NCBI RefSeq assembly: GCF_017312405.1
Contig: NZ_BLTG01000003.1
Location: 1-42,694, forward strand
DNA length: 42,694 nt
DNA from: Mycobacterium sp. PO1
GTDB lineage: Bacteria > Actinomycetota > Actinomycetes > Mycobacteriales > Mycobacteriaceae
Direction: 5' to 3'
Shown here: one piece after another, positions 1-8,941 of the stretch
Numbering within the stretch: position 1 is the stretch's first letter
Layout of the letters: every line of letters begins with the position of its first letter
The notes under the pieces: generated by a model
What the model saw: the letters and a program-made list of their open reading frames with translations, nothing else
What the model was told of the DNA's origin: nothing
Databases searched by the model: none
Position numbers and translations under genes: made by a program

Positions 1-3000
1 GCCGTCGGGGTCGGTGAAGCTGAAGGTGGCAGTGACAGCGCCGGTTTCGGGATCGACGCTTTGCTGGCCGAGAGCGCCGGGGACGGGCGCGCGGTTGTCC
101 GGGTCGGGCAGTGCGGTGACGGGGACGTCGATGGTGGCGCTGGCGGACAGGCCGTCGGGGTCGGTGGCGGTGACGGTGAAGGCGTCGGCGCCGTCGGGCT
201 CACCGGCTTCCGGTCGGGTGGCCGGGGTGTAGGTGAAGGTGCCGGTCTGCGCGTCGATGGTGACCGAGCCGTTGGTGGGATCGGTGGCGGTGTAGACCAA
301 TTCGTCGCCGTCGGGATCGGTGAAGCCCAGAGATCCGGTGACGGAACCGGTTTCGGGGTCCACAGTCTGTTGGCCGGGGGTGCCGGCGACGGGCGCTTGG
401 TTGTCGGGCTCGGGCAGCGCCACGATGGGCAGGCCGATGGTGTTGGTCGCCGTCAGTCCGTCGGGGTCGGAGGCAACCACCGTGAAGGAGTCCTCGCCGT
501 CGGGTTGACCGGGTTCCGGGCGGGTTTCGGGCGTGTAGGTGTAGGTGCCGGAATCGTTGTCGACGGTGACGACGCCGTTGTCGGGCTGCTCGGTGACCTC
601 GTAGGTCAGCGGGTCACCGTCGGGGTCGGTGAAACCGAGCGTGGCCGTGACCACGCCGGTTTCCTCGTCGATCTGCCAGGGGCCGGACAGTCCGGCCTGC
701 GGGGCCTGGTTGCCGGGTTCGGGCAGCGCGGTGACGGGCACGTCGATGGTGGTCGTCGCGCTGGCCTGACCGTCGGAGGCGGTGACGGTGAAGGAGTCGG
801 CGCCGTCGGGGTCGCCGAACGGCGGCCGGGTGGCCGGCGTGTAGGTGTAGGTGCCGGCTGCGGCGTTGAGGGTGACCGACCCGTTGGCGGGGGTGCTCGC
901 GGTGTAGGTCAGGGTGTCGCCGTCGGGGTCGGTGAAGCCCAGTGTGCCGGTGACCGTGCCGGTTTCGGGGTCGACGGTCTGGGCGCCGGGCGTGCCGGCC
1001 ACCGGAGCCTGGTTCTCGGGGTCGAAAGGCTGGCCGTAGACGGTGCGCCCGTCGCCGGGGCCGGTGTCGGCGAGCAGGTTGTTACCGAAGACGAGCGCGT
1101 TGTTGTAGATGCCGGGGCCGGCAATGGCGCGGGAGTCGTCACCCCACACGAAGGCGGTGTTGCGCTCACCCAGCGAATCTGCGGTGCTGCCGTTGCCCCA
1201 GACGCGGGCCAGGCTGCCGGGCCCGTCGGCGGTCGCGGTGCTGCCGTCACCGGAGATCACTGCCCTGCCGTCGGTGGCCTGCGCGGCGTTGCCGTCACCG
1301 AAGGTGGTGGTCTCGGCGCGGGCTTCGGCTGCGGTGGCCGAGGCGGCACTGTCGTCGCCGGTGATCCGGGCGATCGACGTCTGACCGAGCGCGTCGCTGG
1401 ACGCGACGTTGGAATCGCCGGTGATGCGGGCGGCGGCGTAGCCATCGAGGTTGGCCGTGGCGACTGCGGAGCTGGTGTCGCCGATGATGCTCGCCCGTGC
1501 GGTGGAATCCTCGTCGGCCGACGCGGCCGCGGAGTTCCCGTCACCGCGCACGGTGATCTCGGCGCGGGAACCGTCGGTGGCCAAGGTGGTCGCGTCGTTG
1601 TCGTCACCGACCACTGAGACGCGAGTGCGGCCGTCCTCCGAAGCGGCGGTGACGGTGTTGCGGTCGCCGACGACCCGGGCTCGTGCCGACCCGTCCTGGC
1701 CGGCGAGGACTACCTCGTTTCCCTCGCCGTAGACCGTGGCGCGGTTGCCGGCGCCGCTGCTGGTGATCTCGTTGCCGACGCCGCGGACGTAGAGCGAGCT
1801 GGAGGCGCCGGTGGTCTCGGCGGTGTTGTCGTCACCGCGAACCCGCACCCGGGTGAAGTTGCCCTCGGAGGTGGCGGTGGAGTCGTCGCCGCGCACGATG
1901 GCCACGTTGAACAATCCGGACGCGGAGGCTACCGCGTTCTCGCCGTGGGCGATCGCGAATGAGCCGAACCCTTCCGAGGTGGCGTAGGCGGTGCCGTTCT
2001 GCACCAGCTGGCGCCCGCCGATCGAGATGCTGAAATTGGCGAAGGTGTCCTCGAGTTCGCGGCGCACCCACGACAGCACGCCCCACATCAGCGGCTGCGC
2101 CGACGGTGCCGCCGGAGCGGCCGGGGTGGTGACGAAGGGGGCGATGACCGCCGACAGCATCGACGACGCCACCTCGAGGAACGTGCCAGGCTGGGCCTGC
2201 AACGCCTTGGCCGGCGGCTCCGTGACCTCCGCGGTGCTGGTGCGGGCCGACATCACCGACGCAGACGTGTACGCCGACCGTGCCGTCACCGGTTCCGCGA
2301 TCGCGGCGTGTGCCTCATCCACCGGCGCAGAGCCGGACGGGAACGAATCAGAAGTTTCCGGTTCGACGACGGGCTCGTCAGTCACCACCACGGGCTCGTC
2401 AGTCACCACCACGGGCTCGTCAGTCACCGCCACGGGCGCGGCTGACTCGGCGGTGCCGCTACCCGAAGCCGACGGGAGATCCTCGGCCACCTCGTCAGTG
2501 ATGTCGTCCTCGGCGACGACCTCCACGTCGTCAGCGCCGGAAGACGACGCGCCCCCGGCTTCGCCGAGGTCGTCGGTCTCGGCGGCGTCCAGCTCAGCGT
2601 CGAGGTCGTCGAGCTCGGAGTCGGGTTCGTCGCCGAGATCAGCGTTCAGCTCGTCGTCCAGCGCGGAGTCGGCTTCGTCGTTGAGCTCGGACTCGAGTTC
2701 GTCGCTCAGCTCAACGTCGAGATCTTCGGATTCCGAGTCGTCGTCATCGTCGGTGGCGCCGGAGGTATCCGAGCCACCGGACTCGCGGTCGCCGGCGTTG
2801 TCGCCGACAGACTCCGAGTCAGCCGCCGGGCCCGCCTCGCTCGACTCGCTCGTCCCCGAGGATCCCTCGGTCTGCGCGGCCGCCGTCCACGGTGCGGCGA
2901 ACAGCATGGCCCCTACACCCAGCGCGGCGGCCAGGGCGCCGACGCGGCCGATGCAGTCCGCCGCCGAACGGGACGAGGTGTCCCGGGCGCTTCCGGTCGA

Positions 3001-3033
3001 GACGAATGCCTGCCCGAGCCGCTGCTTGCTCAT
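1..3033 (-). CDS. Large secreted/cell-surface protein with acidic linker, beta-solenoid-like repeats and tandem Ig/cadherin-like domains (3' end outside window)
   Basis: The reading frame is open from an ATG at 3033 to the left edge (1011 residues visible, no stop), so the C-terminus is missing. AGGGGG lies 6 nt before the ATG. Residues 31-55 form a hydrophobic segment ending in Ala-rich sequence, read as a signal peptide or anchor. Residues 56-190 are Asp/Glu/Ser-rich and should be disordered. Three VTDEPVV heptads follow near residues 203-223. Residues about 330-665 hold some fifteen imperfect repeats of 17-22 residues built round a G-D/N-x-N/S core, like a beta-solenoid. From residue 674, four domains of 101-103 residues start with NxAPV/Q and carry FTDPDGD, the hallmark of cadherin/VCBS-like bacterial surface domains. 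It lies 197 bp downstream of mmpL3 on the same strand. The function is unknown; an adhesin or envelope scaffold is a guess. The coding call is firm, the role is not. Confidence 0.88.
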   Translation of the reverse strand, partial: MSKQRLGQAFVSTGSARDTSSRSAADCIGRVGALAAALGVGAMLFAAPWTAAAQTEGSSGTSESSEAGPAADSESVGDNAGDRESGGSDTSGATDDDDDSESEDLDVELSDELESELNDEADSALDDELNADLGDEPDSELDDLDAELDAAETDDLGEAGGASSSGADDVEVVAEDDITDEVAEDLPSASGSGTAESAAPVAVTDEPVVVTDEPVVVTDEPVVEPETSDSFPSGSAPVDEAHAAIAEPVTARSAYTSASVMSARTSTAEVTEPPAKALQAQPGTFLEVASSMLSAVIAPFVTTPAAPAAPSAQPLMWGVLSWVRRELEDTFANFSISIGGRQLVQNGTAYATSEGFGSFAIAHGENAVASASGLFNVAIVRGDDSTATSEGNFTRVRVRGDDNTAETTGASSSLYVRGVGNEITSSGAGNRATVYGEGNEVVLAGQDGSARARVVGDRNTVTAASEDGRTRVSVVGDDNDATTLATDGSRAEITVRGDGNSAAASADEDSTARASIIGDTSSAVATANLDGYAAARITGDSNVASSDALGQTSIARITGDDSAASATAAEARAETTTFGDGNAAQATDGRAVISGDGSTATADGPGSLARVWGNGSTADSLGERNTAFVWGDDSRAIAGPGIYNNALVFGNNLLADTGPGDGRTVYGQPFDPENQAPVAGTPGAQTVDPETGTVTGTLGFTDPDGDTLTYTASTPANGSVTLNAAAGTYTYTPATRPPFGDPDGADSFTVTASDGQASATTTIDVPVTALPEPGNQAPQAGLSGPWQIDEETGVVTATLGFTDPDGDPLTYEVTEQPDNGVVTVDNDSGTYTYTPETRPEPGQPDGEDSFTVVASDPDGLTATNTIGLPIVALPEPDNQAPVAGTPGQQTVDPETGSVTGSLGFTDPDGDELVYTATDPTNGSVTIDAQTGTFTYTPATRPEAGEPDGADAFTVTATDPDGLSASATIDVPVTALPDPDNRAPVPGALGQQSVDPETGAVTATFSFTDPDG
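2371..2433 (-). repeat. Three 21-bp in-frame repeats (VTDEPVV heptads)
   Basis: GGGCTCGTCAGTCACC recurs at 2371, 2392 and 2413, exactly 21 bp apart, encoding three VTDEPVV units on the minus strand in the linker of the large surface protein. Because the period is a multiple of three, copy-number change would keep the frame open. Confidence 0.85.
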
Positions 3034-3230
3034 GCGAAACCCCCTGTGTTGCCCCGGCATTCACGCCGGTGCGGCACAGGTGCACAGGCGTATTCTGCGA
3101 AGGCGCTGAATAGTGACTGTGCATGAGGCTAGGGCGCAGCGGTCAGGCAGGAATCAGGGAAATCCCTACCCCAGGACCCTCGACATTGCCGGGGGATGAG
3201 GGTGTGTCGCGACGCGCCTCGGCCCGCGGG

Positions 3231-6203
3231 CTAGAGCCGGCCCTCGCGCCGCAGCAACTCCTGAGCGCTGACCCCGCTGGAGCCGCCGCGCCGCTGGGGC
3301 TCGTCCTCCGCCCGCGTGTTCAGCTTCTCGGTGGCCGCCTCCGCGTCGCCGCGCCGGGCCGTCGGAATGGCGCGAGTCTCCGCGGCGGAGTCGTCGTCCT
3401 GCGGCCGGGGCTCGCGCTGCGCCGGGATCGCGGTCGTCGGCTCGTTACCGCCGGGCTCGGGCATCGCCCGGGTCGACTCCGCTGACGGCGGCTTGGGTTG
3501 CGGCGCGACCGGAGCTGCTCCGGTGCCCCGCAGGTCGCCGAGCCAGGACTCGATCTCGCGGTCTTCCCGCTTGGGGGCCGGCGGGGGTGTCGCCCGCGGA
3601 GTGCGCTGCGTGACCGCCGTGGCGTTGGTGACCGCGTTGCGCACGGCGTCCTTGGCAATGGACAGCCGGGTGGTCTGCGGTTCCTCGGCCGGCGCAGGCC
3701 GCGGCGGGGCGCTCGGCAGCCGGCTGGTGCCTGCGGCTGACGGACCGCTGGGCCGCGGGGGCGCCCCACGTCCGGGAACGCCCGGGCCCGGGTGCGTCGG
3801 GTCGTGGGGTTGCACGCGGCCCGACACGGCCACCGGCGGGCCCCCGGCACCGACCAGCGCCTCGGGGTGGGCCGGCTGCGCCGGCTCGCTGGGCTCGCCG
3901 GACTCCCGCACCGACGGACGTTTGCGCTCGTCGGGCAGCTCGGTCTCGCCGAGGCCGAGCCGGTCCTGCAGGCGCTTCATCCAGCGCGGCGCCCACCAGC
4001 AGTCGTCGCCGAGCAGCTTCATGATCGCCGGCACGAGGAACATCCGGATGATCGTCGCGTCCAACAGCAGCGCGATCAGCAGACCGAACGCCAGGTACTT
4101 CATCATCACCAGGTCGGAGAACACGAATGCGCCGGCGACCACCGCCAGCACCAGCGCGGCGCCGGTGATGAGACGTCCGGTGGTGGCGGTGCCGATGCGG
4201 ATCGCCTCGGCGGTCGACATGCCGCGTTCGCGAGCCTCCACCATTCGGGAAACCAGGAACACCTCGTAGTCGGTGGACAGACCCCAGATCACCGCGATGA
4301 TCAGACCGATCATCGGCGCCATCAGCGGCTGCGGGGTGTAGTTCATCAGCCCGGACCCGTGGCCTTCGACGAACATCCAGGTCAAGATGCCCATCGTCGA
4401 GCCGAGGGTCAACGCGCTCATCAACGCGGCCTTGATCGGCAACACCACCGACCCGAACGCCAGGAACATCAGGATCGTCGTCGTGACGATCAGCACCGTC
4501 ACCATCAGCGGCAGCTTGTCGAACAGGCTGTGGATGCTGTCCTGTTCCAGCGCCGGCGTGCCGCCCACCGACAGCGTGATGCCGCGCGGTGGACTGATGG
4601 ACCGCAGCTCGTCGATCTTCTCGGCCGCGTCGTTGCGGTTCACCAGACCGTTCTGGATCACCCGCACCGACGGGTCCTCCGAACCGCCCTCCTGGACGGA
4701 TCGTTCCTGCCACATCTTCGTCGGGTCGTTGTCCGGATCGGTGAAGCCGCTGATGTTCATCGCCTTCGACCGGATCTCGGCCATCTGCTGGTCGGTGACG
4801 GGCTCACCGTCGTCGCGCTCGACCACCAGCGTCAGCGGTTCGGTGCGGAAGCCCGGGAAGCTCTGGTCGAAGTTCTCCTGCGCCAGTCGGACCGAGTTGT
4901 CCGGGGGCAGGTACTTCTCGCTGATGCCGCCGAGAGACAGCTGCCCCAGCGGAATCACCAGCAGGATCATCACGATCAGGATCGGCGCGGCGAAGGCGAT
5001 CGGCCGCTTCATCACGACGTTGACCAGCCGGCCCCAGAAGCCCTTCTCGACCTCCTCGCGGGTCTTGGTCTTCTGCAACCGGTCGGCCAGCCAGTTCAGC
5101 CACCAGTTCATCGGCTTCCAGTTGCGGAAGAACGGCACGCGCAGCAACGTGCGCACTCCGAGTGCGTCGACGTTGCGGCCCAGGATGCCCAGCGTCGCCG
5201 CCAGCACGGTGATCGACAGGATCGACGCCAGCATGACGGAGGCGATGATCGCGTAGGTGATCGACTTCAGGAAGCCCTGGGGAAACAACAGCAGCGGCAG
5301 CGACGACGCGACGATGATCACCGCGGAGAACATCACCGTGCGGCCGGACGTCATGATGGTGCGGCGCACCGCGGCTTCGGTGTCGTAGCCCTCCGCGATC
5401 TCCTCGCGGAAGCGGCTGACGATGAACAGGCCGTAGTCGATCGCGATGCCGAGGCCGATCAGCGTCACGACCGGCTGGGCGAAGAAGTGCACGGGCATGA
5501 ATTCGGCGGCGAAGCGCATCACACCCAGGGCGCCGGCGATCGTCAGGCCGCCGATGATGGCCGGCAAGCTGGCCGCCACCACACCGCCGAAGACGAAGAA
5601 CAGCACCACCGCGACCAGCGGGATGGCGGCCACCTCGGCACGCTTCTGGTCCTCGCCGATGGTGCCGGTCAGTTCGCTGGCCAGCGGGTTGAGCCCGGCG
5701 AGTTGGATGTCGCCGTCGTTGACCTTCTTCAGATCCGGTTCGATGGCCTGGTAGTTCTTCAGGATGGTGTCGTCGTCATCGCCCTTGAGCGGGATGCTGA
5801 TGAAGGTCTTGGAATCGTCGGCGGTCTTCATCTGCTGAACCTGGGCAGAGTCGGTGTCGGGGGCCCGCAGCCACCCGACCCAGCTGACGATCTGGTCCGG
5901 ATGCTCTTCGACCAGGTCGTTCAGCTCGCCGGAGACCTTCTCCATCCACTGCGGATCGGTGACCTTCTCACCGTCGGGCGGAGTGAGGATGGCCACCACG
6001 TGGCTGGTCCGGTCACGGCCGTAGGCCTCGTCGGACACCAGGGACGCGTGAACTGATTCACTGCCCTCGTCGTAAAAACCGCTCTGTGTGACGTGCTGTC
6101 CCAGGCTGATGCCGTAGACGCCGCCGCCCAGGCACAGTGCCACCATGACACCGATGACGATGTATCGGTACTGGTACACCGTTCGACCCCACCAGGCGAA
6201 CAC
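3231..6203 (-). CDS. mmpL3: Trehalose monomycolate transporter MmpL3 (RND superfamily)
   Basis: A protein of 990 residues. MmpL3 is the essential inner-membrane flippase/exporter of trehalose monomycolate, driven by the proton gradient and the target of SQ109-class inhibitors. The N-terminus MFAWWGRTVYQ and most of the core are as I recall them for M. smegmatis MmpL3. The two proton-relay pairs fall at the same positions as in that protein: D256-Y257 in GIAIDYGLF and D645-Y646 in LSTDYEVFL. Twelve membrane segments and two periplasmic loops are apparent. The cytoplasmic tail after about residue 755 is Pro/Ala-rich and ends with LLRREGRL. The start lies 70 bp below the NYN gene and all point the same way, suggesting trmB-NYN-mmpL3 cotranscription. 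Nothing is broken or missing. Confidence 0.98.
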   Translation of the reverse strand: MFAWWGRTVYQYRYIVIGVMVALCLGGGVYGISLGQHVTQSGFYDEGSESVHASLVSDEAYGRDRTSHVVAILTPPDGEKVTDPQWMEKVSGELNDLVEEHPDQIVSWVGWLRAPDTDSAQVQQMKTADDSKTFISIPLKGDDDDTILKNYQAIEPDLKKVNDGDIQLAGLNPLASELTGTIGEDQKRAEVAAIPLVAVVLFFVFGGVVAASLPAIIGGLTIAGALGVMRFAAEFMPVHFFAQPVVTLIGLGIAIDYGLFIVSRFREEIAEGYDTEAAVRRTIMTSGRTVMFSAVIIVASSLPLLLFPQGFLKSITYAIIASVMLASILSITVLAATLGILGRNVDALGVRTLLRVPFFRNWKPMNWWLNWLADRLQKTKTREEVEKGFWGRLVNVVMKRPIAFAAPILIVMILLVIPLGQLSLGGISEKYLPPDNSVRLAQENFDQSFPGFRTEPLTLVVERDDGEPVTDQQMAEIRSKAMNISGFTDPDNDPTKMWQERSVQEGGSEDPSVRVIQNGLVNRNDAAEKIDELRSISPPRGITLSVGGTPALEQDSIHSLFDKLPLMVTVLIVTTTILMFLAFGSVVLPIKAALMSALTLGSTMGILTWMFVEGHGSGLMNYTPQPLMAPMIGLIIAVIWGLSTDYEVFLVSRMVEARERGMSTAEAIRIGTATTGRLITGAALVLAVVAGAFVFSDLVMMKYLAFGLLIALLLDATIIRMFLVPAIMKLLGDDCWWAPRWMKRLQDRLGLGETELPDERKRPSVRESGEPSEPAQPAHPEALVGAGGPPVAVSGRVQPHDPTHPGPGVPGRGAPPRPSGPSAAGTSRLPSAPPRPAPAEEPQTTRLSIAKDAVRNAVTNATAVTQRTPRATPPPAPKREDREIESWLGDLRGTGAAPVAPQPKPPSAESTRAMPEPGGNEPTTAIPAQREPRPQDDDSAAETRAIPTARRGDAEAATEKLNTRAEDEPQRRGGSSGVSAQELLRREGRL

Positions 6204-6273
6204 GTTAGCTCCTATTGGTCTTGAACATCACCGTCGACCTGCGCACGGTAGAAATGTCTGGTTTCATCTTGTT

Positions 6274-6999
6274 CTACACACGCGAGGCCAGTAGCGAGGA
6301 CAGCGGCCGGAATGGCTGCAGCCATGCGCCCTGCTCAGGTAGCGAATCGAGGCCGATTCGCGGTAGCGGCTCCCGGAAGACACCGTCGATGTCCTCGAGA
6401 TCGACGAACTCCAAGGTATCCGACGCTAGCGCCCAACTGGCATGTTCGCGAAATCCGAGGACCTGAACCTCGACGCCTTCTTCAGCGAGGTTCTCCAGCG
6501 GCTGTTTGAACGCCTGACCGTCCGCCGAGGCGACCAACACGGCGGCCAATCCCTCGGTGCGGCGCAACGCGATGTGCTCGAGCATGTCGGAGTCCACATC
6601 GCTGTCGTCGTCGATCTTGGGCTTGGCGAACACGGCGAACCCGACGTTGCGCAACGCCTCCACCCAGGGCCGTACGACGTCCGCGCTGCCGGGCGCGATG
6701 TTGGTGAACACCGTGGCCTCCGGCTCGAGCGCCACACTGCGGCCGGCCTGCGCGTGTTGCGCGGACAGGTCAGCGGTGCGCGCCAGCAGCCAACGGCCCA
6801 GCGCGTCGAAACGTGGCCGGTGCGCTGCGGTGGGCCGGCCACCCAGAATCGACCCGAGCCCCATGTCCAGGTTCGGGGCGTCCCAGACGAGCAGCACGCG
6901 GGAGGCAGTCGGGGTGCCGGAGGCCCCGGTGTCGTCTGCGGCGCCGGTGCCGTCCGCGTTCATCTCCTGCGGGACGGGGATGTTCTCGGTCACGCTCAC
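6274..6999 (-). CDS. NYN-domain putative ribonuclease (Rv0207c-like)
   Basis: About 241 residues. The NYN (PIN-like) fold is suggested by spaced acidic motifs: LLVWDAPNLDMGLG near the N-terminus, DDDSDVDSDM in the middle and VASADGQAF later, which would form the metal-binding pocket of an RNase. I chose the GTG at 6999 because it overlaps the trmB stop as GTGA and has GGGAG 8 nt upstream. An in-frame GTG at 7014 is the alternative and would add five residues. The arrangement implies translational coupling with trmB. The RNA target is unknown. Its constant position between trmB and mmpL3 in mycobacteria (from memory) hints at RNA processing rather than a transport role. Confidence 0.85.
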   Translation of the reverse strand: MSVTENIPVPQEMNADGTGAADDTGASGTPTASRVLLVWDAPNLDMGLGSILGGRPTAAHRPRFDALGRWLLARTADLSAQHAQAGRSVALEPEATVFTNIAPGSADVVRPWVEALRNVGFAVFAKPKIDDDSDVDSDMLEHIALRRTEGLAAVLVASADGQAFKQPLENLAEEGVEVQVLGFREHASWALASDTLEFVDLEDIDGVFREPLPRIGLDSLPEQGAWLQPFRPLSSLLASRV

Positions 7000-7781
7000 G
7001 GGATGCGCTCCCACAGCAGCTCCGTGACGATGGGCCCGGCCAGCGCTTTGCGCTCGTACTTCGTCACCGGCCGGGCCACCGAGATGGGCAGTTCGGCGGT
7101 GTCGCGGTCGATTCGGCGCAGACGGGGCTCGGCGTCACCGACCTCGGCGATGTGCTCGGCGTAACCGAGGTGGTCGGTCGCGGCGTGCAACACACCGCCG
7201 GGTCGGAGCCGATCGGCGATCAACGCCATCGTGTCCGCCTGCAGCAGACGCCGTTTGTGGTGCCGGGCCTTGGGCCACGGGTCGGGGAAGAAAACCCGCA
7301 CACCGGTCAGCGAATCCGGCCCGACCATGTGAGTCAGCACGTCCACGCCGTCCCCGCGGACCAGCCGGATGTTGGTCACCCCGGCACGGTCGATCGCACT
7401 GAGCAGCTGGGCCAGCCCGCGGCGGTACACCTCGACCGCGACGACGTCGAGGTCGGGTTCCGTCTGCGCCATCGCCAGCGTCGAGGTGCCGGTGCCGCAT
7501 CCGATCTCGAGGATCAGCGGCGCCTGCCGGCCGAACCACGCATCGGTGTCCAGCAGCGGGGCGGGAGACTCTCCGTGTCGGGCCTCGGTGCCCAGCTGCG
7601 GCCAGCGCTCGTCCCAGATCGCCTGCTGACGGTCCGAGATCGTCGATCGCCGGGCCCGGAAGCTGGTGACGCGGCGGTGACCCTGCGCAGTGGCGGCTTG
7701 ACCAGGGGCGATGGACCCGGACGGCGCCGGCTCATCGGCGACGTCAGGGCCCGGAGCATGCATCCGTCCATGGTCGCTCAT
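6996..7781 (-). CDS. trmB: tRNA (guanine-N7-)-methyltransferase TrmB
   Basis: About 261 residues. It methylates G46 of tRNA variable loops using S-adenosylmethionine. The SAM-binding loop EIGCGTGTSTL is near residue 93. The family signature FFPDPWPKARHHKRR follows near residue 160, and the C-terminal DHLGYAEH and TKYERKA blocks are present. The first 45 or so residues are a low-complexity extension. The ATG at 7781 is directly preceded in frame by a TTG at 7784; GGGAG lies upstream of both, so either could be used. It is first in a probable trmB-NYN-mmpL3 run and is divergent from the GTPase pair across about 150 bp. Confidence 0.95.
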   Translation of the reverse strand: MSDHGRMHAPGPDVADEPAPSGSIAPGQAATAQGHRRVTSFRARRSTISDRQQAIWDERWPQLGTEARHGESPAPLLDTDAWFGRQAPLILEIGCGTGTSTLAMAQTEPDLDVVAVEVYRRGLAQLLSAIDRAGVTNIRLVRGDGVDVLTHMVGPDSLTGVRVFFPDPWPKARHHKRRLLQADTMALIADRLRPGGVLHAATDHLGYAEHIAEVGDAEPRLRRIDRDTAELPISVARPVTKYERKALAGPIVTELLWERIP

Positions 7782-7930
7782 CAACGCCTGACTCCCTGCA
7801 TCGTGTTACAGATTGATACCCAACAGTTGCCTACCACGCCTACCCGCTGGTAACCGGTCCGGCGAGCACCGGATCGAGCCCGGAAAAAGGTGTCCGGGGC
7901 GGTCCGCCCGTGGTGGGAGGATTCCTGTGC

Positions 7931-8941
7931 ATGAGCTGGACATTTTCCAGCCGTGACCGGGGGCGGCACATCTTCGCTGATGTGCTGGCGCGGTATGCGG
8001 CTCAGACGCGCGACGGGCGGCTGGGCGCCGTCGAGCGTCGCGTGCGCGCTGCTGTCAGGGTAGCGGTGACCGGCCGGCAGGGGGTGGGCCGAAGGCGCGT
8101 CGCCGCCGTGCTCTGCGGTGCCGGGCACCTGATCACGCCCGACGTGGACGGCGCCGACGTGCACGTGCGGGTCATCGCCGAGACTCTCAAGCCCGAGGAT
8201 GACCGAGCACTTCGGGACAACTCGGTGCCGGCCGTGGTGGTGCTGAACAAGGCGGACCTGGCCGGTGCCGACCCGGGCGGACCTCTGGCCGGGGCGGAGC
8301 GCACGGCCGACCGGTTGGCCGCGGCACTCGGGCTGCCCGTCGTGCCGATGGTCGCCCCGCTCGCCGATGTCGCGCTGGGCGATGGGGAGATGGCGGCGCT
8401 GCGTGTCCTGGCGCGCTGCGCGGCCGACATGACCTCCACCGACGCGTTCGTCGCCGCACCGCACGACGTGCCGGGTGAGATGCGATCGCGGCTGCTGGTC
8501 TCGCTGGACCGGTTCGGGCTGGCGCACGCCATCCTCGCCGTGGCCGAGGGTGCTGCGGCCGGGTCGGTGGCGCAGCGGTTGCGGGAGCTCAGCCAGGTCG
8601 ACCGGGTCCTGGACCGGGTGACGGCCGCGGCGGCGCCGGTCCGCCATCACCGGATCGCTGCCGCGCTGGTCGAGCTGCGCATCCTCGCTGCGTGCAGCGG
8701 TGACGAGCAGCTCGCGGCATTCTGCTGCGCGGACGACACGGTGCTCGCGGTGACTGCCGCCGCCGTCGACGTCGTCGAGGCCGGCGGGGGCACCGTCGCC
8801 GGCGGGGACGGTCCGCAGGATCACCTGACGCGGGCGGTGCGGTGGCGCCGTTACGGCCAGGGTCCGGTGAGCCCGCTGCATCAGCGCTGCGCGGAGGACA
8901 TCGTGCGGGGCTCGCTGCGGCTGCTGGACCGCGTCCGGTGA
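7931..8941 (+). CDS. P-loop GTPase-like protein with degenerate G1 motif (Rv0209-like)
   Basis: About 336 residues. A G1-like loop VTGRQGVGRRR sits near residues 46-56, but the invariant Lys-Ser/Thr of GxxxxGK(S/T) is replaced by Arg-Arg. A good G4 motif, VVLNKADLAG, follows near residue 108. The rest is Ala/Leu-rich and helical with no membrane segment. The ATG at 7931 has GGAGG 10 nt upstream; a GTG at 7910 is possible but would put that site inside the gene. The stop overlaps the next start as GTGA. From position it matches conserved hypothetical Rv0209. Guanine nucleotide binding is plausible but catalysis is doubtful; with its partner it may form a heteromeric GTPase like other mycobacterial GTPase pairs, which is inference. 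Confidence 0.8.
   Translation: MSWTFSSRDRGRHIFADVLARYAAQTRDGRLGAVERRVRAAVRVAVTGRQGVGRRRVAAVLCGAGHLITPDVDGADVHVRVIAETLKPEDDRALRDNSVPAVVVLNKADLAGADPGGPLAGAERTADRLAAALGLPVVPMVAPLADVALGDGEMAALRVLARCAADMTSTDAFVAAPHDVPGEMRSRLLVSLDRFGLAHAILAVAEGAAAGSVAQRLRELSQVDRVLDRVTAAAAPVRHHRIAAALVELRILAACSGDEQLAAFCCADDTVLAVTAAAVDVVEAGGGTVAGGDGPQDHLTRAVRWRRYGQGPVSPLHQRCAEDIVRGSLRLLDRVR

Noticed and set aside
61..1617. Long plus-strand open frame rich in Gly, Val and Asp
   Set aside because: It is the complement of the repeat domains of the minus-strand surface protein, which has a start with ribosome binding site, a signal segment and conserved FTDPDGD motifs.
1991..3109. Ser-rich plus-strand open frame
   Set aside because: Antisense of the Asp/Glu/Ser-rich linker and N-terminus of the surface protein; low complexity arises from GC-rich codons.
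3156..3167. AGGGA-AA-TCCCT in the gap below mmpL3 as a terminator
   Set aside because: Five-bp arms with a 2-nt loop are too short for a stable hairpin; no T-run. The rest of the 197-bp gap shows only short repeats.
3792..6056. 754-codon plus-strand frame opposite mmpL3
   Set aside because: His/Arg/Gln-rich antisense shadow of a well-conserved essential transporter.
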